Shown: positions 53,708 to 63,794 of the stretch, one piece after another | Layout of the letters: every line of letters starts with the position of its first letter | Position numbering within the stretch: position 1 is the first letter of the stretch | The notes under the pieces: model-generated | What the model was told of the DNA's origin: nothing | The model's input: the letters and a program-made list of their open reading frames with translations, nothing else | The model's database searches: none | Assembly: GCA_900321275.1 (NCBI GenBank) | Contig: ONVI01000005.1 | Span: forward strand, 1 to 64,000 | Direction: 5' to 3' | Length of the DNA: 64,000 bases | Source of the DNA: an uncultured Eubacteriales bacterium | GTDB taxonomy: Bacteria > Bacillota > Clostridia > Oscillospirales > Oscillospiraceae | Made by a program: the position numbers and the translations under genes

Positions 53708-54961
53708 ATGAAGATAGCAGATATCAAACCAGAAGTATACGAAATGGCAAAACGCGCCGAGCTGCGCCTGGGCGAACGCTTCCGGGAAATCGACGCCGTA
53801 TCGGAGCAGAATACAAGAAAGATCATGCAGGCGTTTCAGAACCACCGGGTCTCGGACGCCTGCTTCGCCGGTACCACCGGCTACGGCTATGACGATCTCG
53901 GGAGAGAGACGCTGGATAAAATCTATGCGGAGGTTTTCGGCACCGAAGCCGCCCTCGTGCGCATCCAGTTTGTCAACGGCACGCACGCGCTGACGGCGGC
54001 GATGTTCGCGCTGGCGAAGCCGGGGCAGAAGATCCTCGCCGTCACCGGCACGCCGTATGATACGCTGCGTACGGCCATCGGCATCAGCGGCGACAGCTTC
54101 GGCTCCCTCAGCTTCTACGGCATCGAATACGGTCAGGTAGAGCTTGGGGCCGACGGCGGGCCGGATTACAGGGCCATCGCCGAAGCGGTGAAGGAGGAAA
54201 AGGTCGCTGGCGTCATGATTCAGCGCTCCCGCGGGTATGAGGATCGCAAGGCGCTCTCAGTCCGGGAGATCGGGAAAATCGTTGAGACCGTCAAGGCAGT
54301 CAATCCAAAGATCCATGTGATGGTGGACAACTGCTACGGCGAATTCACCGACACCCTTGAACCCGGCAACGTCGGGGCTGACCTCGTCGTGGGCTCGCTC
54401 ATCAAAAACCCCGGCGGCGGCGTCGCGCCCACCGGGGCTTATGTGGCCGGAAAAGCCGAACTCGTGGAGCGCGCCGCCATGCGGCTGACGACGCCCGGCA
54501 TCGGCGGGGAGTGCGGCTCGAGCCTCGGCAACAACCGTCTGCTGTTCCAGGGCTTTTTCATGGCGCCGCATGTTGTGGCGCAGGCTTTGAAAACCGCCTG
54601 CTTCTGCGCGGCGATGATGGAGGAGATGGGGATCGAGAGCTCCCCGTCGGCGCTGGAGCCGCGCTCGGATATCATCCAGATGGTGAAGCTCGGCAGCCCC
54701 GAAAATATGAAGCGCTTCTGCCTCGGCATCCAGGCCGGCGCGCCGGTGGACTCCTATGTCACACCGGAGCCCTGGGCCATGCCCGGCTATGACTGCGACG
54801 TGATCATGGCGGCGGGCTCCTTTATCCAGGGCTCGTCCATCGAGCTCTCCGCCGACGGACCCATGCGGGAGCCGTATATCGCCTATATGCAGGGCGGTCT
54901 GACCTACGAATCCGGCAAGCTCGGCATCATGATGGCGGTCAGCGCCATGTTGGACGGCTGA
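53708..54961 (+). CDS. methionine gamma-lyase family PLP protein (YnbB-like)
   Basis: A 417-residue fold-type-I PLP enzyme of the YnbB group. It has GYGYDDLGRETLDKIYA, VDNCYGEFTD near 195-204 and the PLP lysine in VVGSLIKNPGGGVAPTG near 219. The family is named after methionine gamma-lyase, but its actual substrate is not established. ATG at 53708 follows GGGAGAA; ATG 53696 in frame is possible. It stands between murD and yunB. Confidence 0.88.
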   Translation: MKIADIKPEVYEMAKRAELRLGERFREIDAVSEQNTRKIMQAFQNHRVSDACFAGTTGYGYDDLGRETLDKIYAEVFGTEAALVRIQFVNGTHALTAAMFALAKPGQKILAVTGTPYDTLRTAIGISGDSFGSLSFYGIEYGQVELGADGGPDYRAIAEAVKEEKVAGVMIQRSRGYEDRKALSVREIGKIVETVKAVNPKIHVMVDNCYGEFTDTLEPGNVGADLVVGSLIKNPGGGVAPTGAYVAGKAELVERAAMRLTTPGIGGECGSSLGNNRLLFQGFFMAPHVVAQALKTACFCAAMMEEMGIESSPSALEPRSDIIQMVKLGSPENMKRFCLGIQAGAPVDSYVTPEPWAMPGYDCDVIMAAGSFIQGSSIELSADGPMREPYIAYMQGGLTYESGKLGIMMAVSAMLDG

Positions 54962-54997
54962 GACGCATATAGTTGGCGTGTGGGGGTGATGCTGCCC

Positions 54998-55672
54998 ATG
55001 CGCCGCAGATATTATCGGCCAAAGCAGAGATTCCGCTATATCAAAGGCCCGGCGTCGGTCTTGAGACGGGTCGGAACGGGGCTGACGCTTGTCCTGTTCT
55101 TTACCGGGCTTTGTATTTTCCTTTCCGGCGCTGCGATGTTTCTCAATCATATCTCCTGCCGCATTGCCGTCTCCGACGCCTGCGATATCGTGACCGGACA
55201 GGTCAACGCCGTCGTCGCGCAGGTGATGGCGGAAGAAAACTATGACGGGGAGAGCTTTGTGCGCCTGGAAAAAAACGAAGCCGGGGAAGTAACCGCCGTC
55301 AGCAGCGACATGTCCCATATCAACGCGCTGTCGGCCGAGATCCTGCATCGGGTGATCGACGCCACGGAAAACCGCACGCTGGAGGTCAGCGTTCCCCTCG
55401 GAAATCTCACGGGGGTGAGCCTGCTGATGGGCCGCGGCCCCGGTGTTCCGGTGGAGATCATCATGCTGACTTCCTCGCATGTGGAGTTTCAAAACAACGT
55501 GGTGACGGCGGGCATCAACCAGACCAAGCACCAGATCAATCTTGAGGTGGTCGTGGACATCGACGTTCTGATCCCCTGGGATACAGAGAGCGCGCAGGTC
55601 GTGACGGAGGTCCTGATCGCGGATGTGGTCGTGGTGGGCAAGGTGCCCGAGACCTATCTGAACATGCAATAA
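54998..55672 (+). CDS. yunB: sporulation protein YunB
   Basis: About 224 residues. A basic N terminus (MRRRYYRPKQRFRY) and one membrane helix (about 30-52) are followed by the YunB domain with HINALSAEI and VSLLMGRGPGVPVEI, ending VVVGKVPETYLNM. YunB is a membrane protein made in the mother cell during Bacillus sporulation. The first possible start is GTG 54980; ATG 54998 has a GGGGGTGAT site 7 bases before. ligA follows 12 bases later. Confidence 0.88.
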   Translation: MRRRYYRPKQRFRYIKGPASVLRRVGTGLTLVLFFTGLCIFLSGAAMFLNHISCRIAVSDACDIVTGQVNAVVAQVMAEENYDGESFVRLEKNEAGEVTAVSSDMSHINALSAEILHRVIDATENRTLEVSVPLGNLTGVSLLMGRGPGVPVEIIMLTSSHVEFQNNVVTAGINQTKHQINLEVVVDIDVLIPWDTESAQVVTEVLIADVVVVGKVPETYLNMQ

Positions 55673-57661
<1,989 letters not shown>

Positions 57662-57665
57662 CAAT

Positions 57666-58163
57666 ATGGAGATGAATTACTGTATGCGCTGCGGCGCAAA
57701 GCTTGGCACGCGGCCGCACCCGACGGACGGCACGGTCCCGTACTGTGAAAGCTGCGATGATTACCGCTTTCCGGTGTTCAGCACGGCGGTGGCCATGGTG
57801 GTGAGAAATCCGGAGAAAACACGGGTGATGCTGGTCCGGCAGTATGGCGAGCCGCGGGAAGTCCTCCCGGCGGGCTATGTGGACAAGGGCGAGACTGCGG
57901 AACATGCCGTCCGGCGGGAGCTTATGGAAGAGCTCGGCCTTGAGGCGAGAGAACTCCGCTATCTGGGCAGCCATTACTATGAGCCTTCCGAGACGCTGAT
58001 GCTGAATTTTGCCGTGACCGTCGCGGAGACGGAGGCCCATCCCAATTTCGAGGTGGACAGCTGGCGCTGGTTTACGGTGGAGCAGGCGCGAAGCGCGGTT
58101 CGCCCCGGCGGTCTCGCCGCACGGCTTTTGAACGATCTGTATTCTGATACTATTTTTCCATAA
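57666..58163 (+). CDS. NUDIX hydrolase with zinc ribbon
   Basis: A 165-residue protein. An N-terminal zinc ribbon (YCMRCGAKLG, then YCESCDD; about 5-35) precedes a Nudix box (GYVDKGETAEHAVRRELMEE, about 59-78) with all catalytic glutamates. The NudC-like layout suggests an NADH- or ADP-ribose-type pyrophosphatase, but the SQPWPFPxS NudC signature is not seen, so the substrate is open. It is coupled to ligA. Confidence 0.88.
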   Translation: MEMNYCMRCGAKLGTRPHPTDGTVPYCESCDDYRFPVFSTAVAMVVRNPEKTRVMLVRQYGEPREVLPAGYVDKGETAEHAVRRELMEELGLEARELRYLGSHYYEPSETLMLNFAVTVAETEAHPNFEVDSWRWFTVEQARSAVRPGGLAARLLNDLYSDTIFP

Positions 58164-58233
58164 AACACTGTGTTTTATGGAAAAGGCAACGCGCGAACGC
58201 GCGCTGCCTGTTTTGTGCCAAAGGGCACAAAAC
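58154..58233. repeat. tandem array of three perfect hairpins between convergent genes
   Basis: 58154-58184 (14-bp stem TTTTCCATAAAACA, loop CTG), 58185-58208 (GGCA-CGCGCG arms) and 58210-58233 (GTTTTGTGCC / GGCACAAAAC). They are back to back with almost no spacer and overlap the last codons of the NUDIX gene. They may terminate both convergent genes. The style resembles the array at 47021-47150, although the sequences differ. Confidence 0.65.
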
Positions 58234-58238
58234 ACGTC

Positions 58239-59732
58239 TCAGATCGGCTTCATGCGGCGGCCGGAAGGAACGATCGCGTGAGTGGGGCAGACAAGGGTGC
58301 AGAGATGACAGCCCACACAGCGGTGAGGATCGAGAATGGGCTTTCGCACAGCGCTCAGGCGCAGCGCCTGATGTCCGCCGTCCATGCAGGAGGTCACACA
58401 GCGCCCGCATCCCACGCAGCGGTCTCGGAGGAACTTCGGATAGATGACGGTATCGCGCTCCAGAACGTCCGTCGTGGCACTGAGCGAGTCAAGGCCGAGA
58501 CCGACAGCCTCCTTCACACTCCCAAAGCCCTTCTCGGTGAGATACCGGTTCATACCGTCCTTGAGATCGTCGATGATCCGATAGCCGTACTGCATGACGG
58601 CCGTGGTAACCTGAAGCGTCGAAGCGCCGAGCAGCACAAATTCCATCGCGTCCTGCCAGGTTTCAATACCGCCCATGCCGCTGATGTGAAGGCCCTGAAG
58701 CTCCTTTTCCCAGCCGAGCTCCGCAATCATGCGCAGGGCGATGGGCTTGACGGCGCAGCCGCTGTATCCGCCGACGGCGCTCAGCCCATGAACGGCGGGG
58801 GAGGAGACAAAGGTATGCAGATTCAAGCCTACCACGCTCTTGATCGTGTTGATCGCCGAAATCCCGTCAGCGCCCCCGTTCTTTGCGGCCTTGGCCGCCG
58901 GAACCAGGCTTGCCACGTTGGGCGTGAGCTTTGCCAGCACGGGGATGGAGCAGGCGCTCTTTGCTGCCGCGGTATAGCGCTCGACAAGCTCCGGTATCTG
59001 ACCGATATCCGAACCGAGGCCGCTCTCGGCCATGTTGGGACAGGAGAAATTGAGCTCCACCGCGTCAGCGCCGTTATCCTCACAGCTGCGGGCGAGATAG
59101 CCCCATTCCTGTTCATCGCGGCCCATGATGGAGGCCAGAATAAGCTTGTGGGGATATTTCCGGTTCAGCTGCCGAAAGATCGCCATGTTTTCCTCTACGC
59201 TGTGGTCGGAGAGCTGTTCGATATTCTTAAAGCCGATAATGTCCTGGCCGCTTCCGGCAATGGATGAATAGCGGGGGGAGGCCTCGTGAATCTCAAAGTT
59301 GCAGATCGTCTTGAAGCTTACGCCGGCCCACCCGGCGTCAAACGCGCGGGCGCACATATCATAATTGCTGGCCACCACGGAGGAAGAAAGCAGGAAGGGG
59401 TTTTCAAGCGGAAAACCGCAGAAATCCGTCCGGAGCCTGTTTTCATTCCCGGGGCAAGGCTCGACGCCCAGCCGCGCTTTCCGATGCAGCGCCGTAAGCA
59501 GCGCCCGGATCGGCACCTCGCCGCGGCGAAGACAGTGTTCCTCACAGGGGGCGGGGCAGAAAAGACAGGGAAGGGTGTCCGACAGCTTTGCTGCGGCGCC
59601 GGATTCATTATCAAACCAGATGCTGCGCAGCAGAGCTGCCGGGTCGAGCTTTGTGCACGCCCGTGAGCATGGCGCGTCCCGGCACAGGAGACAGCGGATC
59701 ATGTCGCTTCGATACAGCATTTTTTCAAACAT
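58239..59732 (-). CDS. PreA-like NAD-dependent dihydropyrimidine dehydrogenase / DHOD-family protein
   Basis: A 497-residue protein. Residues 1-90 are cysteine-rich (CLLCRDAPCSRAC, LPCLFCPAPCEEHC) like the Fe-S head of PreT. A TIM-barrel of the dihydroorotate dehydrogenase family follows (GFPLENPFLLSSSVVASN, AVELNFSCPN, SGMGGIETWQDA), and two C-terminal [4Fe-4S] motifs, CVGCGRCVTSC near 444 and CVGCHLCTLVCPTHA near 478. PreA with PreT reduces uracil and thymine. Here the head domain of PreT appears fused to PreA and no preT is adjacent, so electrons must come from another partner. Confidence 0.85.
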   Translation of the reverse strand: MFEKMLYRSDMIRCLLCRDAPCSRACTKLDPAALLRSIWFDNESGAAAKLSDTLPCLFCPAPCEEHCLRRGEVPIRALLTALHRKARLGVEPCPGNENRLRTDFCGFPLENPFLLSSSVVASNYDMCARAFDAGWAGVSFKTICNFEIHEASPRYSSIAGSGQDIIGFKNIEQLSDHSVEENMAIFRQLNRKYPHKLILASIMGRDEQEWGYLARSCEDNGADAVELNFSCPNMAESGLGSDIGQIPELVERYTAAAKSACSIPVLAKLTPNVASLVPAAKAAKNGGADGISAINTIKSVVGLNLHTFVSSPAVHGLSAVGGYSGCAVKPIALRMIAELGWEKELQGLHISGMGGIETWQDAMEFVLLGASTLQVTTAVMQYGYRIIDDLKDGMNRYLTEKGFGSVKEAVGLGLDSLSATTDVLERDTVIYPKFLRDRCVGCGRCVTSCMDGGHQALRLSAVRKPILDPHRCVGCHLCTLVCPTHAIVPSGRRMKPI

Positions 59733-59777
59733 AGCGGTATTTCCCTCCTCATAACCTCAGCTGGGGGCGCTGCCCGG

Positions 59778-60158
59778 TCAAATTTCTACAATATCGCCGT
59801 AAGCGAGAACGGCATTGCGCACACAGTCCTCACACGCGCACAATACCTTTCCGGTGTCGCGGCCTTTGAGATCCTTGCAGAGAGTAGCCCCGCAATCGGC
59901 GCAAAAGCGCTCGGAAAGCTGCCGGGAAGTGCGAACCGTACCGCTTTTTAGCCGCATTCCGGCAGCCATGGCCGCGCCCGCGAGCGCGCCGCAGGTGGCC
60001 TCCATATTGCCCATTCCGATGCCGAAGCCGGAGCCGAGGGCCATCAGCTGTTCCTGACTGAGCCCGGTTTGATCCGCCAGAGCACACAGCACAGCCTGAC
60101 AACAGTTCATGCTCTGTTTATACCGCACCGCTTCTTCGGCACGTTGTTCAATCGTCAT
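59778..60158 (-). CDS. C_GCAxxG_C_C family redox protein
   Basis: A 126-residue protein of the C-GCAxxG-C-C family. It has the pattern MNCCQAVLCAL near 18, ATCGALAGAAMAAG near 57 and CADCG...CKDL later, a set of conserved cysteines that may bind metal or a cluster. The function of the family is unknown. ATG at 60158 follows GGAGG; a GTG four codons earlier is the alternative. It lies 45 bases upstream of the PreA-like gene and may be in its operon. Confidence 0.85.
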   Translation of the reverse strand: MTIEQRAEEAVRYKQSMNCCQAVLCALADQTGLSQEQLMALGSGFGIGMGNMEATCGALAGAAMAAGMRLKSGTVRTSRQLSERFCADCGATLCKDLKGRDTGKVLCACEDCVRNAVLAYGDIVEI

Positions 60159-60185
60159 AATTTCCACCTCCGTTCTTGCAAAATA

Positions 60186-60213
60186 AGTATAACATTTGAC
60201 GGAGAAAAGTCAA
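60186..60213 (-). promoter_or_regulatory. promoter of the C_GCAxxG_C_C gene
   Basis: On the minus strand, TTGACT (60208-60213), a 16-base spacer and TATACT (60186-60191), about 30 bases before the start codon. Confidence 0.7.
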
Positions 60214-60363
60214 GGAGAGTCTTTGCTCACGTTCGTTTCATATTCCGATATTTCAAAAAACTGTCATTGAATATTCATTTCCGCCTGTTATTCGCGCTTC
60301 TCCTTATCCCAGGAATGGAAAGGCCGTTTCGGTTGCCGCGCCGGCGGCGAGAAAAAGGTATTT

Positions 60364-61308
60364 TTACTGTGCAAGCGGAGCTTTCACAGTAAATTCATCC
60401 GCCGCAGTGTGATACTTTGAGCCCTGTACGAGCCCGTCCCGCTCAAACGCCTGGTTGATTGCATGCAGAACGCGCTTTTTCTCGGCGCTCCACAACGGCG
60501 CGACAAGACTTTGTTTTGCGCCGTCTCCTGTCAGGCGATGGATGACCATGTCCGGCGGGAGATTTCGGATACACTCCTCCAGGACGGCGATATACTCCTC
60601 CGGCGTCAGTACCTCAAACTTCCCGGCACAGTAGTCCTTTTCCAGATCCGTCCCCTTCAGCACATGCAGAAGCTGCAGCTTGATCCCCTGAACGCCGCTG
60701 TCCCCGATATAGCGCGCTGTCTGCACCATCATCTCCGGCGTCTCTCCCGGCAGGCCGAGGATCATGTGGACGATCGTCTCGATCCCCCGCGCCCGCAGGA
60801 GCTTCACAGCCTGATCGTAGGCAGAAAGCGCATAACCCCGCCGTGTATACGCGGCGGTATCCGGATGGATGGTCTGCAGGCCGAGTTCGATCCAGACCGG
60901 TTTTACTTCCATCAGCTCGGCCAGGAGACGGATCACATCCTCCCCGAGACAGTCGGGCCTTGTTGCGATGGAGACGGCCGCAATATCCGGATGGCGTATG
61001 GTCTGCGTGTAGAGTCTGCGAAGTTTCTCGATCGGCGCATAGGTTCCGGTATAGCTCTGGAAATAGGCAATATATTTCCCGGCTCCCTTATCGGCGACGA
61101 CGGCCTTTGCCGTTTCTATGGCCTCTTCCACATTCTCCCCGACGGGAATCGAAAAATCTCCGCTCCCGCCGAGGCAGAAAATGCAGCCGCGGCTGTCCTT
61201 TGTCCCGTCCCTTGTCGGGCAGGTAAAGCCGCCGTCAAGGGCAAGCTTGTAAACTTTCTCTCCGAAGCGCTCCTTCAGATATGTATTCAGGCTTCTGTAA
61301 TGTTCCAT
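60364..61308 (-). CDS. YhcC/TIGR01212-family radical SAM protein
   Basis: A 314-residue radical SAM protein. The cluster cysteines are spaced as in this family (CPTRDGTKDSRGCIFC, a long CX11CX2C, about 30-45). PVWIELGLQTIHPDTA and GIETIVHMILGLPGET follow. The family is related to Elp3 and its substrate is unknown. ATG at 61308 starts MEHYRSLNTYLKERFG, the usual N terminus. Confidence 0.9.
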   Translation of the reverse strand: MEHYRSLNTYLKERFGEKVYKLALDGGFTCPTRDGTKDSRGCIFCLGGSGDFSIPVGENVEEAIETAKAVVADKGAGKYIAYFQSYTGTYAPIEKLRRLYTQTIRHPDIAAVSIATRPDCLGEDVIRLLAELMEVKPVWIELGLQTIHPDTAAYTRRGYALSAYDQAVKLLRARGIETIVHMILGLPGETPEMMVQTARYIGDSGVQGIKLQLLHVLKGTDLEKDYCAGKFEVLTPEEYIAVLEECIRNLPPDMVIHRLTGDGAKQSLVAPLWSAEKKRVLHAINQAFERDGLVQGSKYHTAADEFTVKAPLAQ

Positions 61309-61378
61309 ATGTATTCTGTTATCCTCTGATCACGGCACATGCGCAGCCGAAATATTCCAGTTGGCTGAATGTCAGAAT

Positions 61379-61616
61379 GGGCTGTCTCAAAACGAATTCA
61401 TATACGCAGAGACTGAATTTATACCGTAGGGGGCTTGACCCTCCCGCGCATAAAAAAACCGAATCAACGCAGAAACGTGGGGCAAATCCGTAGAAATGTT
61501 CGGATTCGCCCCACATTTTTTCGAGATTTATGCGTTTGACTGCCGGGAGGGGCAAGCCCCTCCCCTACGGTGATATACCATAGTTTTCAGACTTACTCAC
61601 GTTTTGAGACAACGCC
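61379..61616. repeat. non-coding element with nested inverted repeats
   Basis: About 238 bases. The ends are inverted (GGGCTGTCTCAAAACG at left, GGCGTTGTCTCAAAACG on the other strand at right). Inner arms also pair (CCGTAGGGG and its complement, with CCTCCCG/CGGGAGG), and the centre has GTGGGGC/GCCCCAC with AAATC/GATTT. No protein is encoded. It fills the gap between the radical SAM gene and the flavin reductase gene and looks like a MITE or a large insulator-like hairpin. Confidence 0.6.
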
Positions 61617-61641
61617 TTCTGTTTTAAGCAGAAGTGACGCC

Positions 61642-63684
61642 TTATTCGCCCAGCGCGTGCTTGGCGGCGATGTAGCCGAAGGTGTAGCAGCGGCCGAGGG
61701 ACAGGCCGGTCTGGTGGAACGGGTAATCCGCGCCGCCGTAGAACGGGCCGCCCAGGTTGCCGACGCAGTACAGGCCGTCAATGACCTTGCCGTCGGCGTC
61801 AAGCGCCTGGCCGAACTCGTTGGTCATGACGCCGGAGTCGATGGAGCTGACACGGATGTGCTTGCGGATAGCCCAGAACGGGGCCTGCTTGATGGGCTTC
61901 ATGTACTTGACGGGCTTGCCGAAGTCGTCGTCCTCGCCCTTCTCGCACAGCTCGTTATAGCGCTCGACAGTGGCCTTGAAGGTGTCGGCGGGAATGTCCA
62001 GCTCTGCGGCCAGCTCGTCCAGCGTGTCGCACTTGTGGGCGTCGATCAGCTCAACAAACACGCCCTGCGGATTTTCAACCGCGCCGGGGATGTACTTGAG
62101 CATGGAATCGGGATCCCAGCGCCTGCTGACGAAGTCCTCGGCGGGCCAATCCATGTAGCTGCTGTCATAGACCTGGCAGTACCAGCCCTTGGAGCCGTCG
62201 GGATGGTTGGCGTCCACATTGCTGCCCTTAAACTTCGGCTGGAACTTGGTAAGGTTGCCCATGTAGACAAAACCGGTGTATTCGTTGGTGAAGCGCTCGC
62301 CGTCCATATTGACGTAGAGGAAAGGCTCCTCATACATCTGGGCGGAGTCGAAGTCGTGCATCATCTTGGTGTGGCCGAGCGGCTCCATCTTTGCGCCGGC
62401 GGCAATGGCCATGACGTGGCCGTCGCCGGTCTTGTGGTACTGTTTCTTGTCATAGTCGAAGGTGTCGGGGCACCAGCGGGCGACCATGGCGTCGTTGTTC
62501 ATGTAGTCGCCGGTGGCGAGAATGACGCCCTTCTTCGCGTTGAACTGGATGTACTTGCCGTCCGCGGTCTTGCCGATGACGCCGACAACCTTGTCGCCGT
62601 CCTTGACCAGCTGCACGCCGGGCGTCTGATAGAAGACCTCCAGATTCGGGCACTTGGCCTTGACATTGTCCAGGACGTTCTGCAGGACGTTGCCGACATT
62701 CTGGGGCTTCGGGCCGATCCACGGCGCCATAAAGTAGCAGTGGTCTTCGCCGTAGTCGTAGGTGTCCTGGCGATCCTGCCAAACGCCGGTCAGATCCTGG
62801 CTGGTGCTCATGTAGGCGAACAGGCCCTTGCCGTCGTTGAGAAGATTGGCGCAGTCGGTGTTGCTGTCGATCTTGGAGCCGTCGCCGTATTCGGTCTCGG
62901 TGGTGAGACCGGCGCGGTTCCAGTACCAGAGCAGGGCTTCCTCGGAATTCTCCGCATAGGCGCGCAGCAGCTTCTCATTGGAGCGCCAGTTGTTCAGGCT
63001 GTTGGTGTGATGGACCCACTTCTGGATGCCGGCGGGAGTGGATTTCTCCTTGATGATGGCGGAGGCGCAGTTGCCCTGAGAGACAACGCTGGCTTCCTTC
63101 TGGAGCAGTGCCACGCTCGCGCCGCCCTCGGCGGCAACGCCGGCAGCGGGTACGCCGCCCGCGCCTGCGCCGACGACAACGATGTCGTATTCCTTGACCT
63201 CATCCGGGGTAATGGCCCAGAGCTCGGCCTTGGAGCCCTCGACCTCCGCCTTGGTCAGCTCTGCGGGAACCTCATAGTCGCCTTCCTCAGTGCCGCCCAA
63301 AACGACAGCCTCGCCCTTGGCCTGCGCGATGCAGGCTTCGGTCGCCTTTTTCACGGCGGCGCTGGTCGTGGTCGCGCCGGAGATTGCGTCGATCTGAGCG
63401 CTCTGGGCGTCCATGATCGCTTTCTTCAGATCTTCGCCGTACTTGCCGCCGATGGTGGGAGTCTCCTGAGAGACGTCGACATTCACATCGGTGATGGAGT
63501 TTGCGTCAAAGGTCATGGTGACAGTGACCGTACCGATGCCCTGCGCGGTGGCGGAGTAGGTGCCGGGGGTGTAGATGCCGCCCTCGGCAAAGGCGCTTGT
63601 GCCGAGCCCGATCCCGGCCAAGGCCGCTGCGGCAGCGCCGGCCAGCGATCCCTTCAGGAAATCTCTTCTGGAAAGTTCAGACAT
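61642..63684 (-). CDS. Tat-exported FMN/FAD-dependent reductase (fumarate/urocanate reductase-like)
   Basis: A 680-residue protein with a twin-arginine signal (SRRDFLKGS, then a hydrophobic stretch to about 33). An FMN-binding domain follows (about 35-125) with the ApbE flavinylation site DAISGATTTS near 100, where FMN is expected to be bound through a threonine. The FAD_binding_2 domain starts VVVGAGAGGVPAAG near 168 and continues to the end. It lacks haem motifs. Relatives reduce fumarate, urocanate or other enoates as terminal electron acceptors outside the membrane. The acceptor here is unknown. It is controlled from a MerR-type promoter shared with the divergent regulator gene. Confidence 0.9.
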   Translation of the reverse strand: MSELSRRDFLKGSLAGAAAAALAGIGLGTSAFAEGGIYTPGTYSATAQGIGTVTVTMTFDANSITDVNVDVSQETPTIGGKYGEDLKKAIMDAQSAQIDAISGATTTSAAVKKATEACIAQAKGEAVVLGGTEEGDYEVPAELTKAEVEGSKAELWAITPDEVKEYDIVVVGAGAGGVPAAGVAAEGGASVALLQKEASVVSQGNCASAIIKEKSTPAGIQKWVHHTNSLNNWRSNEKLLRAYAENSEEALLWYWNRAGLTTETEYGDGSKIDSNTDCANLLNDGKGLFAYMSTSQDLTGVWQDRQDTYDYGEDHCYFMAPWIGPKPQNVGNVLQNVLDNVKAKCPNLEVFYQTPGVQLVKDGDKVVGVIGKTADGKYIQFNAKKGVILATGDYMNNDAMVARWCPDTFDYDKKQYHKTGDGHVMAIAAGAKMEPLGHTKMMHDFDSAQMYEEPFLYVNMDGERFTNEYTGFVYMGNLTKFQPKFKGSNVDANHPDGSKGWYCQVYDSSYMDWPAEDFVSRRWDPDSMLKYIPGAVENPQGVFVELIDAHKCDTLDELAAELDIPADTFKATVERYNELCEKGEDDDFGKPVKYMKPIKQAPFWAIRKHIRVSSIDSGVMTNEFGQALDADGKVIDGLYCVGNLGGPFYGGADYPFHQTGLSLGRCYTFGYIAAKHALGE

Positions 63685-63700
63685 GAAATCACTCCTGTTC

Positions 63701-63728
63701 TTGAATTTCAGTTGGATTTTGCTATAAT
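63701..63728 (+). promoter_or_regulatory. promoter of the MerR gene
   Basis: TTGAAT (63701-63706), a 16-base spacer and a perfect TATAAT (63723-63728). Transcription would start inside the MerR dyad at 63737-63757, giving likely autoregulation. Confidence 0.65.
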
Positions 63729-63729
63729 G

Positions 63730-63760
63730 ATGGTAAACCCTGCACCGGGTACAGGGTCAA
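63730..63760 (-). promoter_or_regulatory. MerR-type promoter/operator for the flavin reductase
   Basis: On the minus strand, TTGACC (63755-63760), a 19-base spacer and TACCAT (63730-63735). The spacer is filled by a dyad with half-sites ACCCTG and CAGGGT (63737-63757, one mismatched pair). An over-long 19-base spacer holding the operator is the hallmark of MerR-activated promoters. Confidence 0.8.
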
Positions 63761-63794
63761 TATACAACTTCAACAAACAAAAGGGTGCGCAAGT

